Below, piece by piece: positions 1-9,737 of a DNA stretch of 64,000 nt (position 1 is its first letter; each line of letters begins with the position of its first letter). A program made the position numbers and the translations under genes. The DNA is from Mycobacterium sp. DL592 (GTDB lineage Bacteria; Actinomycetota; Actinomycetes; Mycobacteriales; Mycobacteriaceae): assembly GCF_011694515.1 (NCBI RefSeq), contig NZ_CP050192.1, positions 1,449,534 to 1,513,533 of the forward strand, given 5' to 3'. A model generated the notes under the pieces. The model saw only the letters and a program-made list of their open reading frames with translations, was not told the origin of the DNA and ran no database searches.

Positions 1-100
1 CAACGCGGTGCGGACCTCACTGATCGTCGTCGTCTCGGTGACGCTGCTGGTCTCGCTGGCCATCTACGGCTCCAACGGCAACTTCAACCTGTCCGGATAG
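1..100 (+). CDS. yrbEB: YrbE-type ABC permease, C-terminal end (partial)
   Basis: Only the last 32 codons and a TAG stop are in the window; the 5' part lies to the left. The visible tail is a hydrophobic segment followed by an ending of the type NGNFNLSG, which I recognise as the C-terminus of the second YrbE (MlaE-like) permease that precedes mceA in mycobacterial mce operons. YrbE proteins form the inner-membrane channel of the Mce lipid importer. The stop is 9 bases before the mceA GTG start, consistent with one transcript. The permease assignment is firm from ending plus context; which mce paralogue this is cannot be told. Confidence 0.85.
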   Translation, partial: NAVRTSLIVVVSVTLLVSLAIYGSNGNFNLSG

Positions 101-109
101 GGAGAAGAC

Positions 110-1396
110 GTGACGAGAAATCTGGGTCCCGGACCGGTCGACCGATCCGAAACCGAAACCTCGGCAGCGCCTATCGCGGCGCGGCCGGGGCAGAGCTTCG
201 GCTCGCGCAGCTCGGCGCGTCCGCTCGCAGGTCTGGCCACCGTGCTGGCCATCGTCGCAATCTTCGCGGTTTCGGTTGGTCTGTTCCGTGGCTCCTTCAC
301 CAAAACCGTTCCGGTGACGGTGATTTCCGATCGCGCCGGCCTGGTGATGAATCCCGACGCCCGCGTCAAGATGCGCGGCGTCCAGGTCGGCAAGGTCGCC
401 TCGATCGAAGCGCGCCCGGACGGGACGGCAGCGCTGCACCTGGCCATGGATCCCGACCAGCTGCGCCACATTCCCGAGAATGTGTTCGTCGACATCGCGT
501 CGACCACGGTGTTCGGCTCGAAGTTCGTCGAACTCGTTCCGCCGGCCGACCCGACGTCGCAGCGGATGCAGCCCGGGCAGGTGGTCAATGCCGGTCATGT
601 GACCGTCGAGATCAATACCGTCTTCCAGCAACTGGTTTCGGTACTCAACAAACTCGACCCCGCCAAGCTCAACGAGACACTCGGTGCGCTGTCCACCGCG
701 TTCAGCGGCCGCGGTGAGAAGATCGGCCAGACCCTGACCGACTTCGACCGGCTGTTGGCGAAACTCGACCCCAGCCTGCCCAACCTCAAGCACGACATCG
801 AGGTGTTCCCCGCGGTGGCTGACGCCTACGCAGATGCCTCCGACGATCTGGTGCGCACCGCCAACAACGCCGCACAGCTGAGCCGGTCGATCGTCGACGA
901 GCAGCACAATCTCGACGCAGTACTGATGAGCGCCGCCGGATTCGCCGATCTGGGCAGCGAAGTGCTGGGCGACAACCGCCAAGGGCTCAGCGACGCGATC
1001 CATGTGCTGCTGCCGACAACCGACCTGCTGGCCCGCTACCACGACAACATCTCGTGTGGCCTGGGCGGCATCGTCCCGTTCGCGACCTCGCCGCCGCTGC
1101 CGGTGCCCGGCGTGCTGGTATCGGTGAGCTTCCTGCTCGGCATCGAGCGCTACCGCTGGCCGCAGGACCTCCCGAAGGTCAACGCCAAGCTCGACCGGCC
1201 GATCTGCAAAGAGATGGGATTGCCCAACGTGCCGTATGAGTACGTGCCGCCGATGCTCGTCGCCGACGTGGGCGCCAACCCCTGGCGCTACGGCAACCAG
1301 GGCATCCTGCTGAACTCCGACGGGCTCAAGCAGGCCCTGTTCGGGCCCATCGACGGCCCGCCCCGCAACAGCACCCAGATGGGGATGTCGGGATGA
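110..1396 (+). CDS. mceA: MceA-family substrate-binding protein
   Basis: 428 aa, GTG start with GGGAGAAG just upstream. An N-terminal cytosolic tail of about 40 residues is followed by one membrane anchor (about residues 42-62), then the MCE domain (from about residue 70, with the typical VKMRGVQVGKV segment) and a helical tail. MceA is the first of six subunits that assemble into a periplasmic lipid-conducting hexamer or needle fed by YrbE and the MceG ATPase. It ends inside the start of mceB with an ATGA-type 4-base overlap, so translation is probably coupled. Substrate unknown; in other mce loci it is fatty acids or cholesterol. Confidence 0.93.
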   Translation: MTRNLGPGPVDRSETETSAAPIAARPGQSFGSRSSARPLAGLATVLAIVAIFAVSVGLFRGSFTKTVPVTVISDRAGLVMNPDARVKMRGVQVGKVASIEARPDGTAALHLAMDPDQLRHIPENVFVDIASTTVFGSKFVELVPPADPTSQRMQPGQVVNAGHVTVEINTVFQQLVSVLNKLDPAKLNETLGALSTAFSGRGEKIGQTLTDFDRLLAKLDPSLPNLKHDIEVFPAVADAYADASDDLVRTANNAAQLSRSIVDEQHNLDAVLMSAAGFADLGSEVLGDNRQGLSDAIHVLLPTTDLLARYHDNISCGLGGIVPFATSPPLPVPGVLVSVSFLLGIERYRWPQDLPKVNAKLDRPICKEMGLPNVPYEYVPPMLVADVGANPWRYGNQGILLNSDGLKQALFGPIDGPPRNSTQMGMSG

Positions 1397-2424
1397 CGCG
1401 CGACCGCCGGACACTCATCAAGTTCGTCATCTTCGGCATCATCATGTCGATCCTGACCGCCTCGCTGTTCTTCATCTTCGGTCAGTACCGAACCGGTTCC
1501 ACCAACGGCTATTCGGCGGTGTTCGCCGACGCGTCGCGGTTGAAGGCCGGCGACACGGTCCGCATTGCCGGCATCCGGGTCGGCACCGTCAACGACCTCG
1601 AGTTGCGGCCCGACAAGTCGGTGCTGGTCAGCTTCGACACCGACCACGACGTGGTGCTGACGACCGGAACCAAGGCTGCGGTGCGGTATCTGAACCTCGT
1701 CGGCGATCGCTATCTGGAACTCGTGGACGGTCCCGGGTCGACCAAGGTGATGCCCGCGGGCTCGCTGATCCCGGCCGACCGCACGGCCGGTGCGCTGGAT
1801 CTCGACCTGCTGCTCGGCGGGCTCAAACCCGTTATCCAGGGCCTCAATCCACAAGATGTCAATGCCCTGACGACATCTCTGATCCAGGCGTTCCAGGGTC
1901 AGGGCGGCACATTGCAGTCGCTGTTCTCCAAGACCTCGTCGTTCTCCAATGCGCTGGCCGACAACGACCAGACCATCCAGCAGTTGATCGACAACCTCAA
2001 CACGGTCGTCGGGGTGCTGGCCAAGGACGGCGGACAGTTCGACGCGTCGATCGACAAGCTGGAGCAGCTGATCTCGGGGCTGTCCGGCGACCGCGACCCG
2101 ATCGGCACCGCCATCACCTCGCTGGACAACGGCACCGCCTCACTGGCCGGCCTGCTCGGCCAGGCCCGCACACCGCTGGCCAACGCCGTCGAACAGATGA
2201 ATCGCCTTGCGCCGCTTCTCTACGACAGCAAGGACGGCCTGGAGGCCGGGATCAAGCGGATGCCCGGCAACTACCGCAAGCTCGTGCGACTGGGTGCCTA
2301 CGGCAGCTTCATCCAGTACTACATCTGCGGCCTGTCGGTGCGGGCCTCCGACCTGCAGGGCCGGACAGTGGTCTTCCCGTGGATCAAGCAAGAGACCGGA
2401 AGGTGCACGGAACCCGATGCTTAA
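1393..2424 (+). CDS. mceB: MceB-family protein
   Basis: 343 aa. An N-terminal membrane anchor (about residues 10-30) leads into an MCE domain with the VRIAGIRVGTV segment near residues 56-66, followed by a long helical region rich in Asn, Gln, Leu and Ser typical of Mce tails. The second subunit of the Mce complex. The start overlaps the mceA stop (ATGA) and the end overlaps mceC by 8 bases. Length is normal for MceB. Assignment to B rests on order in the operon. Confidence 0.92.
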   Translation: MTRDRRTLIKFVIFGIIMSILTASLFFIFGQYRTGSTNGYSAVFADASRLKAGDTVRIAGIRVGTVNDLELRPDKSVLVSFDTDHDVVLTTGTKAAVRYLNLVGDRYLELVDGPGSTKVMPAGSLIPADRTAGALDLDLLLGGLKPVIQGLNPQDVNALTTSLIQAFQGQGGTLQSLFSKTSSFSNALADNDQTIQQLIDNLNTVVGVLAKDGGQFDASIDKLEQLISGLSGDRDPIGTAITSLDNGTASLAGLLGQARTPLANAVEQMNRLAPLLYDSKDGLEAGIKRMPGNYRKLVRLGAYGSFIQYYICGLSVRASDLQGRTVVFPWIKQETGRCTEPDA

Positions 2425-3514
2425 GTACCGCGGAGCGAATCTGGCCAGGGCGGGCTTTCTGGGCGCGACCCTGATCATCCTGGTGATCCTGGTGGGCCTG
2501 CAGCCCGAGAAGCTGCTGTCCTCGGCGACCGACGTCCGCTACCAGGCTTTGTTCAGCGAAGCCGGCGGACTCATGCCCGGCAACGACGTCACGGTCTCCG
2601 GCATGAAAGTCGGTACCGTACAAGACGTTGCACTCGAAGACGGCGATGCGCTGGTCACCTTCCAGGTCAAAGGTGCGGTTCCGCTGGGCTCGGACACCAC
2701 CGCCCACATCCGCACCGGCACCCTTCTCGGCGAGCGGGTGCTGACCCTCGAGTCGGCAGGCAACGCCGCGATGCCGCCGCGCACCGTCATTCCGATCACC
2801 AGGACGTCCTCGCCCTACTCGCTGACCGAAGCGGTCAGCGACCTGACCGCCAACACCGCGGGCACCGACACCGCGGCGTTGAACCAATCGCTGGACACCT
2901 TGTCGGACACCCTCGACCAGCTGGCGCCCCAACTCGGCCCCACGTTCGACGGGGTGACCCGGCTGTCCAAGTCGCTCAACGCCCGCAACGACTCGCTGGC
3001 CGCCCTGCTCAAGAACGCCGCCGACGTCAGCGTGGTGCTCGGCAAGCGCAGCCAGAAACTGAACACGTTGCTGCTCAACGGCAATGACCTCCTCGGGGTA
3101 CTCAACGACCGTCGGCTGGCGATCTCCAGCCTGCTGTCCAACACCTCGGCCGTGGCCCAGCAGCTCACCGGTCTGGTCAACGACAACGAGAAGAAGCTCG
3201 CGCCGACACTGCAGCGGCTGAACTCCGTGCTCGCGATGCTGGAGAACCAGCGCGACAACCTGTCCAAGGCGCTGCCCGGTCTGGCGAAGTTCGAGCTGAC
3301 GCAGGGCGAGACGGTTTCCAGCGGCTTCTACTACAACGCCTTCGTGCCCAACGTGCAGCCGGCGCAGTTGCTGCAGCCGTTCTTCGACTACGCCTTCGGC
3401 TTCCGTCGTGGCACCGACGCCGGCCAGCCGCCGGACAATGCCGGACCGCGAGCCGAGATTCCGTTCCCGTACAACGGCATACCGCAGCCCAACGAACGGT
3501 GGGGACAGCCATGA
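2417..3514 (+). CDS. mceC: MceC-family protein
   Basis: 365 aa from the ATG at 2417. The reading frame is open further upstream to 2207, but that part is antisense-like shadow inside mceB, and MLKYRGANLARAGF is the normal MceC beginning. One membrane anchor at about residues 12-30 is followed by an MCE domain (VSGMKVGTV) and a helical tail ending in a Pro-rich segment. Third subunit of the importer. It overlaps mceB by 8 bases and mceD by 4. Confidence 0.92.
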   Translation: MLKYRGANLARAGFLGATLIILVILVGLQPEKLLSSATDVRYQALFSEAGGLMPGNDVTVSGMKVGTVQDVALEDGDALVTFQVKGAVPLGSDTTAHIRTGTLLGERVLTLESAGNAAMPPRTVIPITRTSSPYSLTEAVSDLTANTAGTDTAALNQSLDTLSDTLDQLAPQLGPTFDGVTRLSKSLNARNDSLAALLKNAADVSVVLGKRSQKLNTLLLNGNDLLGVLNDRRLAISSLLSNTSAVAQQLTGLVNDNEKKLAPTLQRLNSVLAMLENQRDNLSKALPGLAKFELTQGETVSSGFYYNAFVPNVQPAQLLQPFFDYAFGFRRGTDAGQPPDNAGPRAEIPFPYNGIPQPNERWGQP

Positions 3515-5004
3515 GGCGCAAACGATTCGTCGTAGCGGCAGCGGCACTGCTGGCCGTGCTCCTGCTCGCAGGAGCGACTTTCCTGGTGCGGCAGATGTAC
3601 TTCGCGCCCACCAAGATCACCGCCTACTTCCCGAGCGCCACCGGTATCTACGCCGGTGACGAGGTGCGGATCTCGGGTGTGAAGGTCGGCAAGATCACCT
3701 CGATCGAACCGGACGGCACCCAGGCCAAGATCATGATGAACGTCGACCACGGCGTGCCGATCCCCGCTGACGCCAAGGCTGTCATCGTGGCGCAGAACCT
3801 GGTGGCCGCGCGCTATCTCCAGCTCACCCCGGCCTACCGCAAGAACAGCGGCGCGAAGATGGCCAGCGGTGCGGTGATTCCGGTGGAACGCACCGCGGTC
3901 CCGGTGGAGTGGGATGAGGTCAAGAACCAGATCACCCGGCTGGCCACCGATCTGGGGCCCAAGGGCAATGTCTCGACGACCTCGGTCAGCAAGTTCATCG
4001 ACAGCGCCGCCAACGCACTGGACGGCAACGGCGAGAAGCTGCGCCAGACGATCGCCCAATTCTCCAGTGTCAGCCGTGTTCTCGCCGAAGGCAGCGGCAA
4101 CATCGTCGACGTGATCAAGAACCTGCAGGCGGTCGTGACCACCCTGCGGGATAGCAATGTCCAGATCGTCGCGTTCCAGAACCGGTTGGCGACGCTGACC
4201 AGTGTGATCAACGACAGCAGTTCAGACCTCGACGGGGCGATCAGCAACCTGTCGGTGGCTATCGGGGAGGTACAGCGTTTCATCGCCGAGACCCGTGACC
4301 CGACCTCCGAACAGATTCAGCGCCTGGGCAACGTCACCCAGATCCTGGTCGACAACAAGACCGCACTGGAGAACGTGCTGCATATCTCGCCGACGGCATT
4401 CGCCAACGGGTACAACATCTACAATCCTGACACTGGTGACTTCGGCGGCGGCTTCACGCTGCCGAACTTCTCCAGTCCGGTCGGGTTCATCTGTGGCTCG
4501 ATCGGTGCGCTGGAGAACACCACCGCGCCGGAGACGGCCAAGCTGTGCGCGCAGTACCTCGGCCCGGCGCTGCGACTGCTGAACTTCAACTACATTCCGA
4601 TCCCGACCAACCCGTACCTGATGAAGTCGGCCAATCCGGACAACATCGTCTACACCGACCCGTCGCTGGCCCCGGGTGGACCCGGCCCGGCGCGCGGTCC
4701 GGAGGATCCACCGGCCGTCTCGGCGTACACCGGGTTGAACAACGACGAGGGTGCGCCCCCGAATTACGGCCAGCCGCCGGCGATCGCACCGGGGCCGACC
4801 GCGCCTGACGTCCCGCACGCTCCGGTGTATCCGTCACCGGCGCTGTTGCCGGGCCAGTCGGTTCCGACGGTGTCGAACCTGCCGGGGATGTTGATGCCGG
4901 GAACGAGAGGACCGATTCCCGACCCGTCGTATGTGCCGCCGCCGGCGGCACCCGCGACGGCCGCACCGCCCGGCCCGCCGCTTCCGGCCGAAGGGACACC
5001 GTGA
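3511..5004 (+). CDS. mceD: MceD-family protein
   Basis: 497 aa from ATG 3511, which overlaps the mceC stop as ATGA; a GTG at 3499 is the alternative but is less likely. It has an N-terminal membrane segment (about residues 5-25), an MCE domain (RISGVKVGKI), a helical domain, and a long Pro/Ala/Gly-rich C-terminal tail over the last 100 or so residues. MceD members commonly carry such a tail, probably spanning or contacting the cell wall. Fourth subunit of the complex. Confidence 0.92.
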   Translation: MRRKRFVVAAAALLAVLLLAGATFLVRQMYFAPTKITAYFPSATGIYAGDEVRISGVKVGKITSIEPDGTQAKIMMNVDHGVPIPADAKAVIVAQNLVAARYLQLTPAYRKNSGAKMASGAVIPVERTAVPVEWDEVKNQITRLATDLGPKGNVSTTSVSKFIDSAANALDGNGEKLRQTIAQFSSVSRVLAEGSGNIVDVIKNLQAVVTTLRDSNVQIVAFQNRLATLTSVINDSSSDLDGAISNLSVAIGEVQRFIAETRDPTSEQIQRLGNVTQILVDNKTALENVLHISPTAFANGYNIYNPDTGDFGGGFTLPNFSSPVGFICGSIGALENTTAPETAKLCAQYLGPALRLLNFNYIPIPTNPYLMKSANPDNIVYTDPSLAPGGPGPARGPEDPPAVSAYTGLNNDEGAPPNYGQPPAIAPGPTAPDVPHAPVYPSPALLPGQSVPTVSNLPGMLMPGTRGPIPDPSYVPPPAAPATAAPPGPPLPAEGTP

Positions 5005-6278
5005 TGCGTAGAACGACGATCCGGGGAGCGCTCGTGGCGGTGGGCGCGGTGATGCTCACCTCCGGCTGCGCCTTCCAGGGCCTCAACTCGCTGCCACTGC
5101 CCGGCGCCGTCGGCCGCGGCCCCGGTGCGAACATCTATCACGTCGAGGTCGACAACGTCGGCACGCTGGAGTCCAATTCGCCGGTTCTGATGAACGACGT
5201 CGTGGTCGGCAGTGTCGGCAAGATGTCGCTGCGGGGCTGGCATGCCGACGTCGAGATCTCGGTCAAACCTGATATCGACATCCCCGCCAACGCCGTCGCG
5301 AGCGTGGGGCAGACCAGCCTGCTGGGCTCGATGCATGTCGCGCTGAGCGCACCGCTGGGTGAAAAGCCCAGTGGGCGGCTGGTTCCCGGCGCGACCATCC
5401 CGCTGAGCCAGACCTCGAAGTACCCGTCCACCGAACAGACCCTCTCGGCCGTGGCCGCCGTGGTCAACGGTGGTGGGCTGGGCCAGATCAGCGAGATCAT
5501 CCACAACTTCAGCGCCGCGCTGTCCGGCCGGGAGGGCGACGTCCGGGATCTGCTGACCCGGCTGGACAACTTCGTCGGCGTGCTCGACGAGCAGCGCGAC
5601 AGCATCGTCGCCTCTATCAAGTCGCTGAATCGGTTGTCCGGAACCTTCGCCGGCCAGAGCGACGCCATCGACCGGGTGCTCACCGAATTGCCGCCCGCCC
5701 TGGACGTTCTCATCAAGGAACGCCCCGCGCTGACCACGGCGCTGAGCAAGCTCGGAACCTTTAGCGACACCGCCAGCGGGGTGGTCAACGATGTACAGGC
5801 CGACCTGGTGCAGAACCTGAAGAATCTGGAACCGGCGCTCAAGGGACTGGCCGACATCGGACCCGACATCGGCAAGGCGCTCGCCTACGCGACGACGTTC
5901 CCGTACAGCCAGGGTTTGATCGACCGCGCCGTGCGCGGTGACTACATGAACCTGTACGCGGTGCTCGACTTCACCGTGCCGCGGCTCAAACGCGGCCTGT
6001 TCCTGGGTACCCGGTGGGGCGAAGAGCACGCGAAACTCGTTCCGGCGCCCGGTGATCCGTGGTACCTGAACTACACCTACGAGCCGCTGTCGACGGGTGT
6101 CTCGGCGCCGCCGCAGGGTGAGGACGGCGCACCGCTGAGTGCGGCGTCAGCGCCGATGCCACCGGTGGACGGGCCGGTCCTGCCGGTCGTACCACCGGCT
6201 TTCGGCGGGCTGTTCGCGGTGCCCAGCCAGGAGGCGGTCGATCAGATCTTCGCCGGCCCCTACAGCGGAGGTCACTGA
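5001..6278 (+). CDS. mceE: MceE-family lipoprotein
   Basis: 425 aa. The start is GTG 5001 (GTGA overlap with mceD) or the adjacent ATG 5004. A short signal peptide ends in the lipobox MLTSGC, so the mature protein should be lipid-anchored at Cys, as expected for the E subunit (Lpr family). An MCE domain follows (VLMNDVVVGSVG), then a helical region and a Pro-rich tail of about 60 residues. It overlaps mceF by one base (TGATG). Confidence 0.92.
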   Translation: MMRRTTIRGALVAVGAVMLTSGCAFQGLNSLPLPGAVGRGPGANIYHVEVDNVGTLESNSPVLMNDVVVGSVGKMSLRGWHADVEISVKPDIDIPANAVASVGQTSLLGSMHVALSAPLGEKPSGRLVPGATIPLSQTSKYPSTEQTLSAVAAVVNGGGLGQISEIIHNFSAALSGREGDVRDLLTRLDNFVGVLDEQRDSIVASIKSLNRLSGTFAGQSDAIDRVLTELPPALDVLIKERPALTTALSKLGTFSDTASGVVNDVQADLVQNLKNLEPALKGLADIGPDIGKALAYATTFPYSQGLIDRAVRGDYMNLYAVLDFTVPRLKRGLFLGTRWGEEHAKLVPAPGDPWYLNYTYEPLSTGVSAPPQGEDGAPLSAASAPMPPVDGPVLPVVPPAFGGLFAVPSQEAVDQIFAGPYSGGH

Positions 6279-7885
6279 TGCTGACGCGTTTCGTCCGGAA
6301 CCAGCTGATCATTTTCACGATCGCGTCGGTTGTCGGCATGGCGGTGATGCTCTTCGCCTACATGCAGGTACCCACCCTGCTCGGGGTCGGCAAGATCAAC
6401 GTCAAACTGGAGCTGCCTGCCAGCGGCGGGCTCTACCAGTTCTCCAACGTCACCTATCGCGGCGTCCAGATCGGCAAGGTGACGTCGGTGGAGCTGACCG
6501 ACACCGGAGCGCTGGCCACGATGTCGCTGGACACCGCGCCGAAGATTCCGGCCGATCTGGATGCCAACGTCCGCAGTATCTCGGCGGTGGGTGAGCAGTT
6601 CGTGGATCTGGTGCCGCGCACCAAGTCCGGGCCCTATCTCGAGGATGGCTCGGTGATCCCGGTGAAGGAAGCCTCGATCCCGCAACCGGTCGGGCCGATG
6701 CTCGACCAGGTCAGCAAGCTGCTCGACACCATCCCGCAGAACAAGATCGCCCAACTTCTCGACGAGTCGTTCAAGGCCTTCAACGGTGCCGGGTTCGACA
6801 TCCAGTCGCTGCTGGACTCGGCGTCGAAGCTCTCCGGCGACATCAACGGGATCTCCGACCAGACCCGCGCGCTGGTTGACGACACCGGACCGCTGCTGGA
6901 CGGCCAGGCGCAGACCACCGACTCGATCAAGATCTGGTCGCGCAGCTTCGCCGGCATCAGCGGCACCCTGCAGAAGAACGACCCCCAGATCCGCAACATC
7001 CTGCAGACCGCGCCGGGTGCGGTATCGGAGGCCTCGGCGCTGCTCAACCAGATCAAGCCGACGCTGCCGGTGCTGCTGGCCAACCTGAACACGGTGGGGC
7101 AGGTGCTGGTCACCTACAACCCGGGTATCGAACAGCTCCTGGTGATCCTGCCGGCCTACATCGCCGCGCAGCAGTCGTTCGGTCTGCCGAAGAACAACCC
7201 CACCGGTCTGCCGCTGGGCGAGTTCTCGGCGATGTTCGGCGACCCGCCGCCGTGCACCGTCGGGTTCCTGCCGCCGTCACAGTGGCGCTCACCGGCCGAC
7301 CTCTCCGATATCGACACCCCCGACGGGCTGTACTGCAAACTGCCTCAGGATTCCCCGATTTCGGTGCGCGGTGCCCGCAACTATCCCTGCATGGACAAGC
7401 CGGGCAAGCGCGCACCCACGGTGGAGATCTGCCAGAGCGACAAGCCCTACGAGCCGCTGGCGATGCGCCAGCACGTGACCGGCCCGTATCCCATCGACCC
7501 CAATCTGGTGTCCCAGGGCATCCCGCCGGATGACCGGGTGACGTTCAACGACAACATCTACGGTCCGTTGGAGGGCACGCCCCGGCCGCCCGGACCCGTC
7601 CCCGCAGGGGCTCCACCCGCTGCGGCGCCGGATGTTGTTGCGCCCCCGGCTGATCCGGCTGGGCCCTTGCCGGGGCCCGCGGCGGCCCCGGCACCCGACG
7701 GTGGTGCGGTGCCGGTAGCGCCGAGTTCCTACGGCGCCAACCGAACTGGGATACCGAAGGTGGCCGTCGCCTACTACGACCCGCAGAACGGCCGGTACCT
7801 GACCCCGGACGGTCAGTACCGGCAGCAGTCCAGCCTGGTTGCCGGCGGTGCGCCCAAGTCGTGGAAGGACCTGCTGCCGACGTAG
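6278..7885 (+). CDS. mceF: MceF-family protein
   Basis: 535 aa. An N-terminal membrane anchor (about residues 8-30), an MCE domain with VTYRGVQIGKV, then a helical region, a Cys-containing segment near residues 325-390 and a long Pro/Ala/Gly-rich tail before a conserved-looking end (AVAYYDPQNGRY). Last of the six Mce subunits. The secreted protein at 7911 follows after 25 bases and is probably in the same transcript. Confidence 0.92.
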   Translation: MLTRFVRNQLIIFTIASVVGMAVMLFAYMQVPTLLGVGKINVKLELPASGGLYQFSNVTYRGVQIGKVTSVELTDTGALATMSLDTAPKIPADLDANVRSISAVGEQFVDLVPRTKSGPYLEDGSVIPVKEASIPQPVGPMLDQVSKLLDTIPQNKIAQLLDESFKAFNGAGFDIQSLLDSASKLSGDINGISDQTRALVDDTGPLLDGQAQTTDSIKIWSRSFAGISGTLQKNDPQIRNILQTAPGAVSEASALLNQIKPTLPVLLANLNTVGQVLVTYNPGIEQLLVILPAYIAAQQSFGLPKNNPTGLPLGEFSAMFGDPPPCTVGFLPPSQWRSPADLSDIDTPDGLYCKLPQDSPISVRGARNYPCMDKPGKRAPTVEICQSDKPYEPLAMRQHVTGPYPIDPNLVSQGIPPDDRVTFNDNIYGPLEGTPRPPGPVPAGAPPAAAPDVVAPPADPAGPLPGPAAAPAPDGGAVPVAPSSYGANRTGIPKVAVAYYDPQNGRYLTPDGQYRQQSSLVAGGAPKSWKDLLPT

Positions 7886-7910
7886 GCGGCCGGCCCGGAA
7901 TGGAGAAACC

Positions 7911-8432
7911 ATGATGCGCGCAGTCAATGTAACCATCGGCGCCTGCGTGGCAACCCTGGTTGCCGCAACGGGTGTCGCGGCCCAGGCCCATGCCAGCGGC
8001 CCCTACGGCATCGAGCTCAACGGGCAGTACCTGGTCACCTCGGTCGGCAGCATGTCGAAGACCAACGAGGTGTTCCACGACGAGCAGACGGTGCAACAGG
8101 TGTGGACCACCACCTCGACATGCGAGAGCCCGACGTCGTGCACCGGCCACCTGACCAGCAGTCTGGGCTGGGAAGCCGACATGGTCTACACCGAGGATCG
8201 CTGGGTGATCCGGCGGACCATTCCCAACTGGGAGCCGTGTGCCGACGGTACGGCGTCACCGGGTAAGCAGGAGTTCCGATTCTGGGTGGTCGACGCCAAC
8301 GGTCAGCGCTATCCGTCCGACGGCTCTTTGTTCGGGGGCTACGACGAGACCTACGGTCTCAGTGGAGCCTGCGGGCGCAACCTCCCACTGGTGATCAAGA
8401 TGCCGGTGCGGGTGCAGCGCATCGTCCAGTAA
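7911..8432 (+). CDS. Secreted protein of the mce operon, function unknown
   Basis: 173 aa from ATG 7911, with GGAGAAACC ahead of it. The first 27 or so residues form a signal peptide ending near AQAHA-S. The mature part has four Cys residues (in TCESPTSC, EPC and GAC), suggesting two disulfides, and looks like a small beta-rich exported domain. The gene follows mceF by 25 bases in the same direction. Secreted proteins of this kind sit beside several mycobacterial mce operons, but I cannot name a function. It faces the Mce-associated gene at 8445 end to end. Confidence 0.8.
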   Translation: MMRAVNVTIGACVATLVAATGVAAQAHASGPYGIELNGQYLVTSVGSMSKTNEVFHDEQTVQQVWTTTSTCESPTSCTGHLTSSLGWEADMVYTEDRWVIRRTIPNWEPCADGTASPGKQEFRFWVVDANGQRYPSDGSLFGGYDETYGLSGACGRNLPLVIKMPVRVQRIVQ

Positions 8433-8444
8433 CAGCCTTGGCCG

Positions 8445-9188
8445 TCAAGAGAATTCGACGTCGGACATCTTGATCTGCCCGCCGTCGCGCTGCAGGCTCA
8501 CCACCACCCGCCAGACTCGGGGCTGCTGATCCTCCTTGGGCGCGTTGGGCCCTTCCCGATGCGAGGTCGCGGCGACCAGCACCACGGCCGTCTGGTCGTC
8601 CATCTGCTCGACCGCGGCGTCGTTGACGGTGACCTTGGTGACCATCTTGGAGTCCTGCAACGCCTTGATCAGATCGTCGGAGGTTTCCTGGAAGTTGTTC
8701 TGGAACTTGCCAACCGAGTCGTCGATGAGTCGCTGCACGCTCTCCTTGGCCTTGTTGTAGTCCATCGACATCAGGTTGACCACACCCTGACGGGCGGCGG
8801 CGGCGTACTCGGCAGTGCGGTGGCGTTCGTCGGCGGCTTTCTTGTGCTGCCACAGCATGAATCCGGTGCCGCCGAGCAGGCCTGCGATGAGCAGGATCAC
8901 CAGGCTGGCCGCGACGGTTCGCCAGGACGGCACCCCGGGCCGGCGCTTCTTGACCGCGAGCGTCTCGGGTTCGCCGGCGGCGCCCTCGTCCTCGGCGCCA
9001 TCGGCCTCGGCCACAGTGGGTTCGGCCGACTCACTGGCGGCTTCCAGCTTGCGGCGCAGCTCTTCTGCGCGGGCGCGGGCGGCCTCAGCGCGTGCCTCGG
9101 CCTCGGCAGCCGCAGCCTCGGCCTCATCGGCAGTCACGAGGGTGTCGTCGGCCTCGGGCGTCTCGGGTTCACGCTTGCCGGTCGGCAT
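8445..9188 (-). CDS. Mce-associated membrane protein (Mam type)
   Basis: 247 aa. A long charged N-terminal region (about 85 residues, an Ala/Glu/Arg-rich coiled-coil-like stretch) is followed by one membrane segment (about residues 96-116) and a C-terminal extracytoplasmic domain with a VWRVVVSLQRDGGQIKMS-type end. This is the architecture of Mam proteins found next to mce operons, which are thought to stabilise the Mce importer. It is transcribed towards the mce operon. It resembles the protein at 50416 closely in layout, including the coiled coil and the final IKMSDVEF / LKMSNVEF motif. Confidence 0.85.
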   Translation of the reverse strand: MPTGKREPETPEADDTLVTADEAEAAAAEAEARAEAARARAEELRRKLEAASESAEPTVAEADGAEDEGAAGEPETLAVKKRRPGVPSWRTVAASLVILLIAGLLGGTGFMLWQHKKAADERHRTAEYAAAARQGVVNLMSMDYNKAKESVQRLIDDSVGKFQNNFQETSDDLIKALQDSKMVTKVTVNDAAVEQMDDQTAVVLVAATSHREGPNAPKEDQQPRVWRVVVSLQRDGGQIKMSDVEFS

Positions 9189-9276
9189 CGGACCTCCTCG
9201 TCCATCGCGGTCGCGTGGACCACGACCTTAGTACTGCTGCCTAGCATTCCACAGACCGGGATTTCTTCTCCGAGCG

Positions 9277-9293
9277 GGAGAATTCGCTTACCG
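9277..9293. promoter_or_regulatory. Degenerate copy of the CGAGAAT palindrome
   Basis: GGAGAATTCGCTTACCG matches 12 of 17 positions of the site upstream of 17406. It lies between two divergent genes, the Mam protein at 8445 and the secreted protein at 9313. One half (GAGAAT) is good and the other poor, so this is a weak candidate. Confidence 0.25.
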
Positions 9294-9312
9294 AGTGTGC
9301 GAAAGTAATCGG

Positions 9313-9720
9313 GTGCGAAAGACCGTCGTAGCTCTGGCCGCGCCCCTGGTTGCCGGCTTGCTGATGCCGGCGCCTGCGTTGGCGGACCCGGCCCCGGCAC
9401 CCGTCAATGCCAACGAGTGCAATGACGCATTCTGCACTCCCGGCATCACCGCCGGGGTGGAGCTCGGTGCACCGTGCAGCGACACCGGCTACTACGTCTT
9501 CGGTGTCGACACCCGCAACAACTGGGGCCGCCTGGTGTTCTGCGGCTCACCGCGGCGCTACGAGCCGCGTTACTTCCGCTCCCCGCCGATGGTCGGGGTC
9601 AAGCAGTTCAACACCAACTGCAGCGGCTACGAGAACGATGTGGCGCAGGCGCCCGACGGAATGTTCCTCACCTGCGCGATCCAGAACAACGAGTCCATCT
9701 GGGTGCGCGGCGACGCCTGA
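9313..9720 (+). CDS. Small secreted Cys-rich protein, function unknown
   Basis: 135 aa from GTG 9313, chosen because VRKTVVALAAPL begins a normal signal peptide that ends near ALA-DP (residue 25). A start at 9295 would only add six residues. The mature protein has six Cys residues in roughly 110 residues (NECNDAFC, APC, VFC, TNC and LTC), implying disulfide bonds. No family is recognised. It stands alone and is followed by a strong hairpin at 9738. Confidence 0.7.
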   Translation: MRKTVVALAAPLVAGLLMPAPALADPAPAPVNANECNDAFCTPGITAGVELGAPCSDTGYYVFGVDTRNNWGRLVFCGSPRRYEPRYFRSPPMVGVKQFNTNCSGYENDVAQAPDGMFLTCAIQNNESIWVRGDA

Positions 9721-9737
9721 TCAGCCCGCCGGCGGCG

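Noticed and set aside
17..1414. Long open frame antisense to mceA
   Set aside because: High GC content opens antisense frames; composition is Arg/Gly/Gln/His-rich, no domain, and the plus strand has a clear MCE gene.
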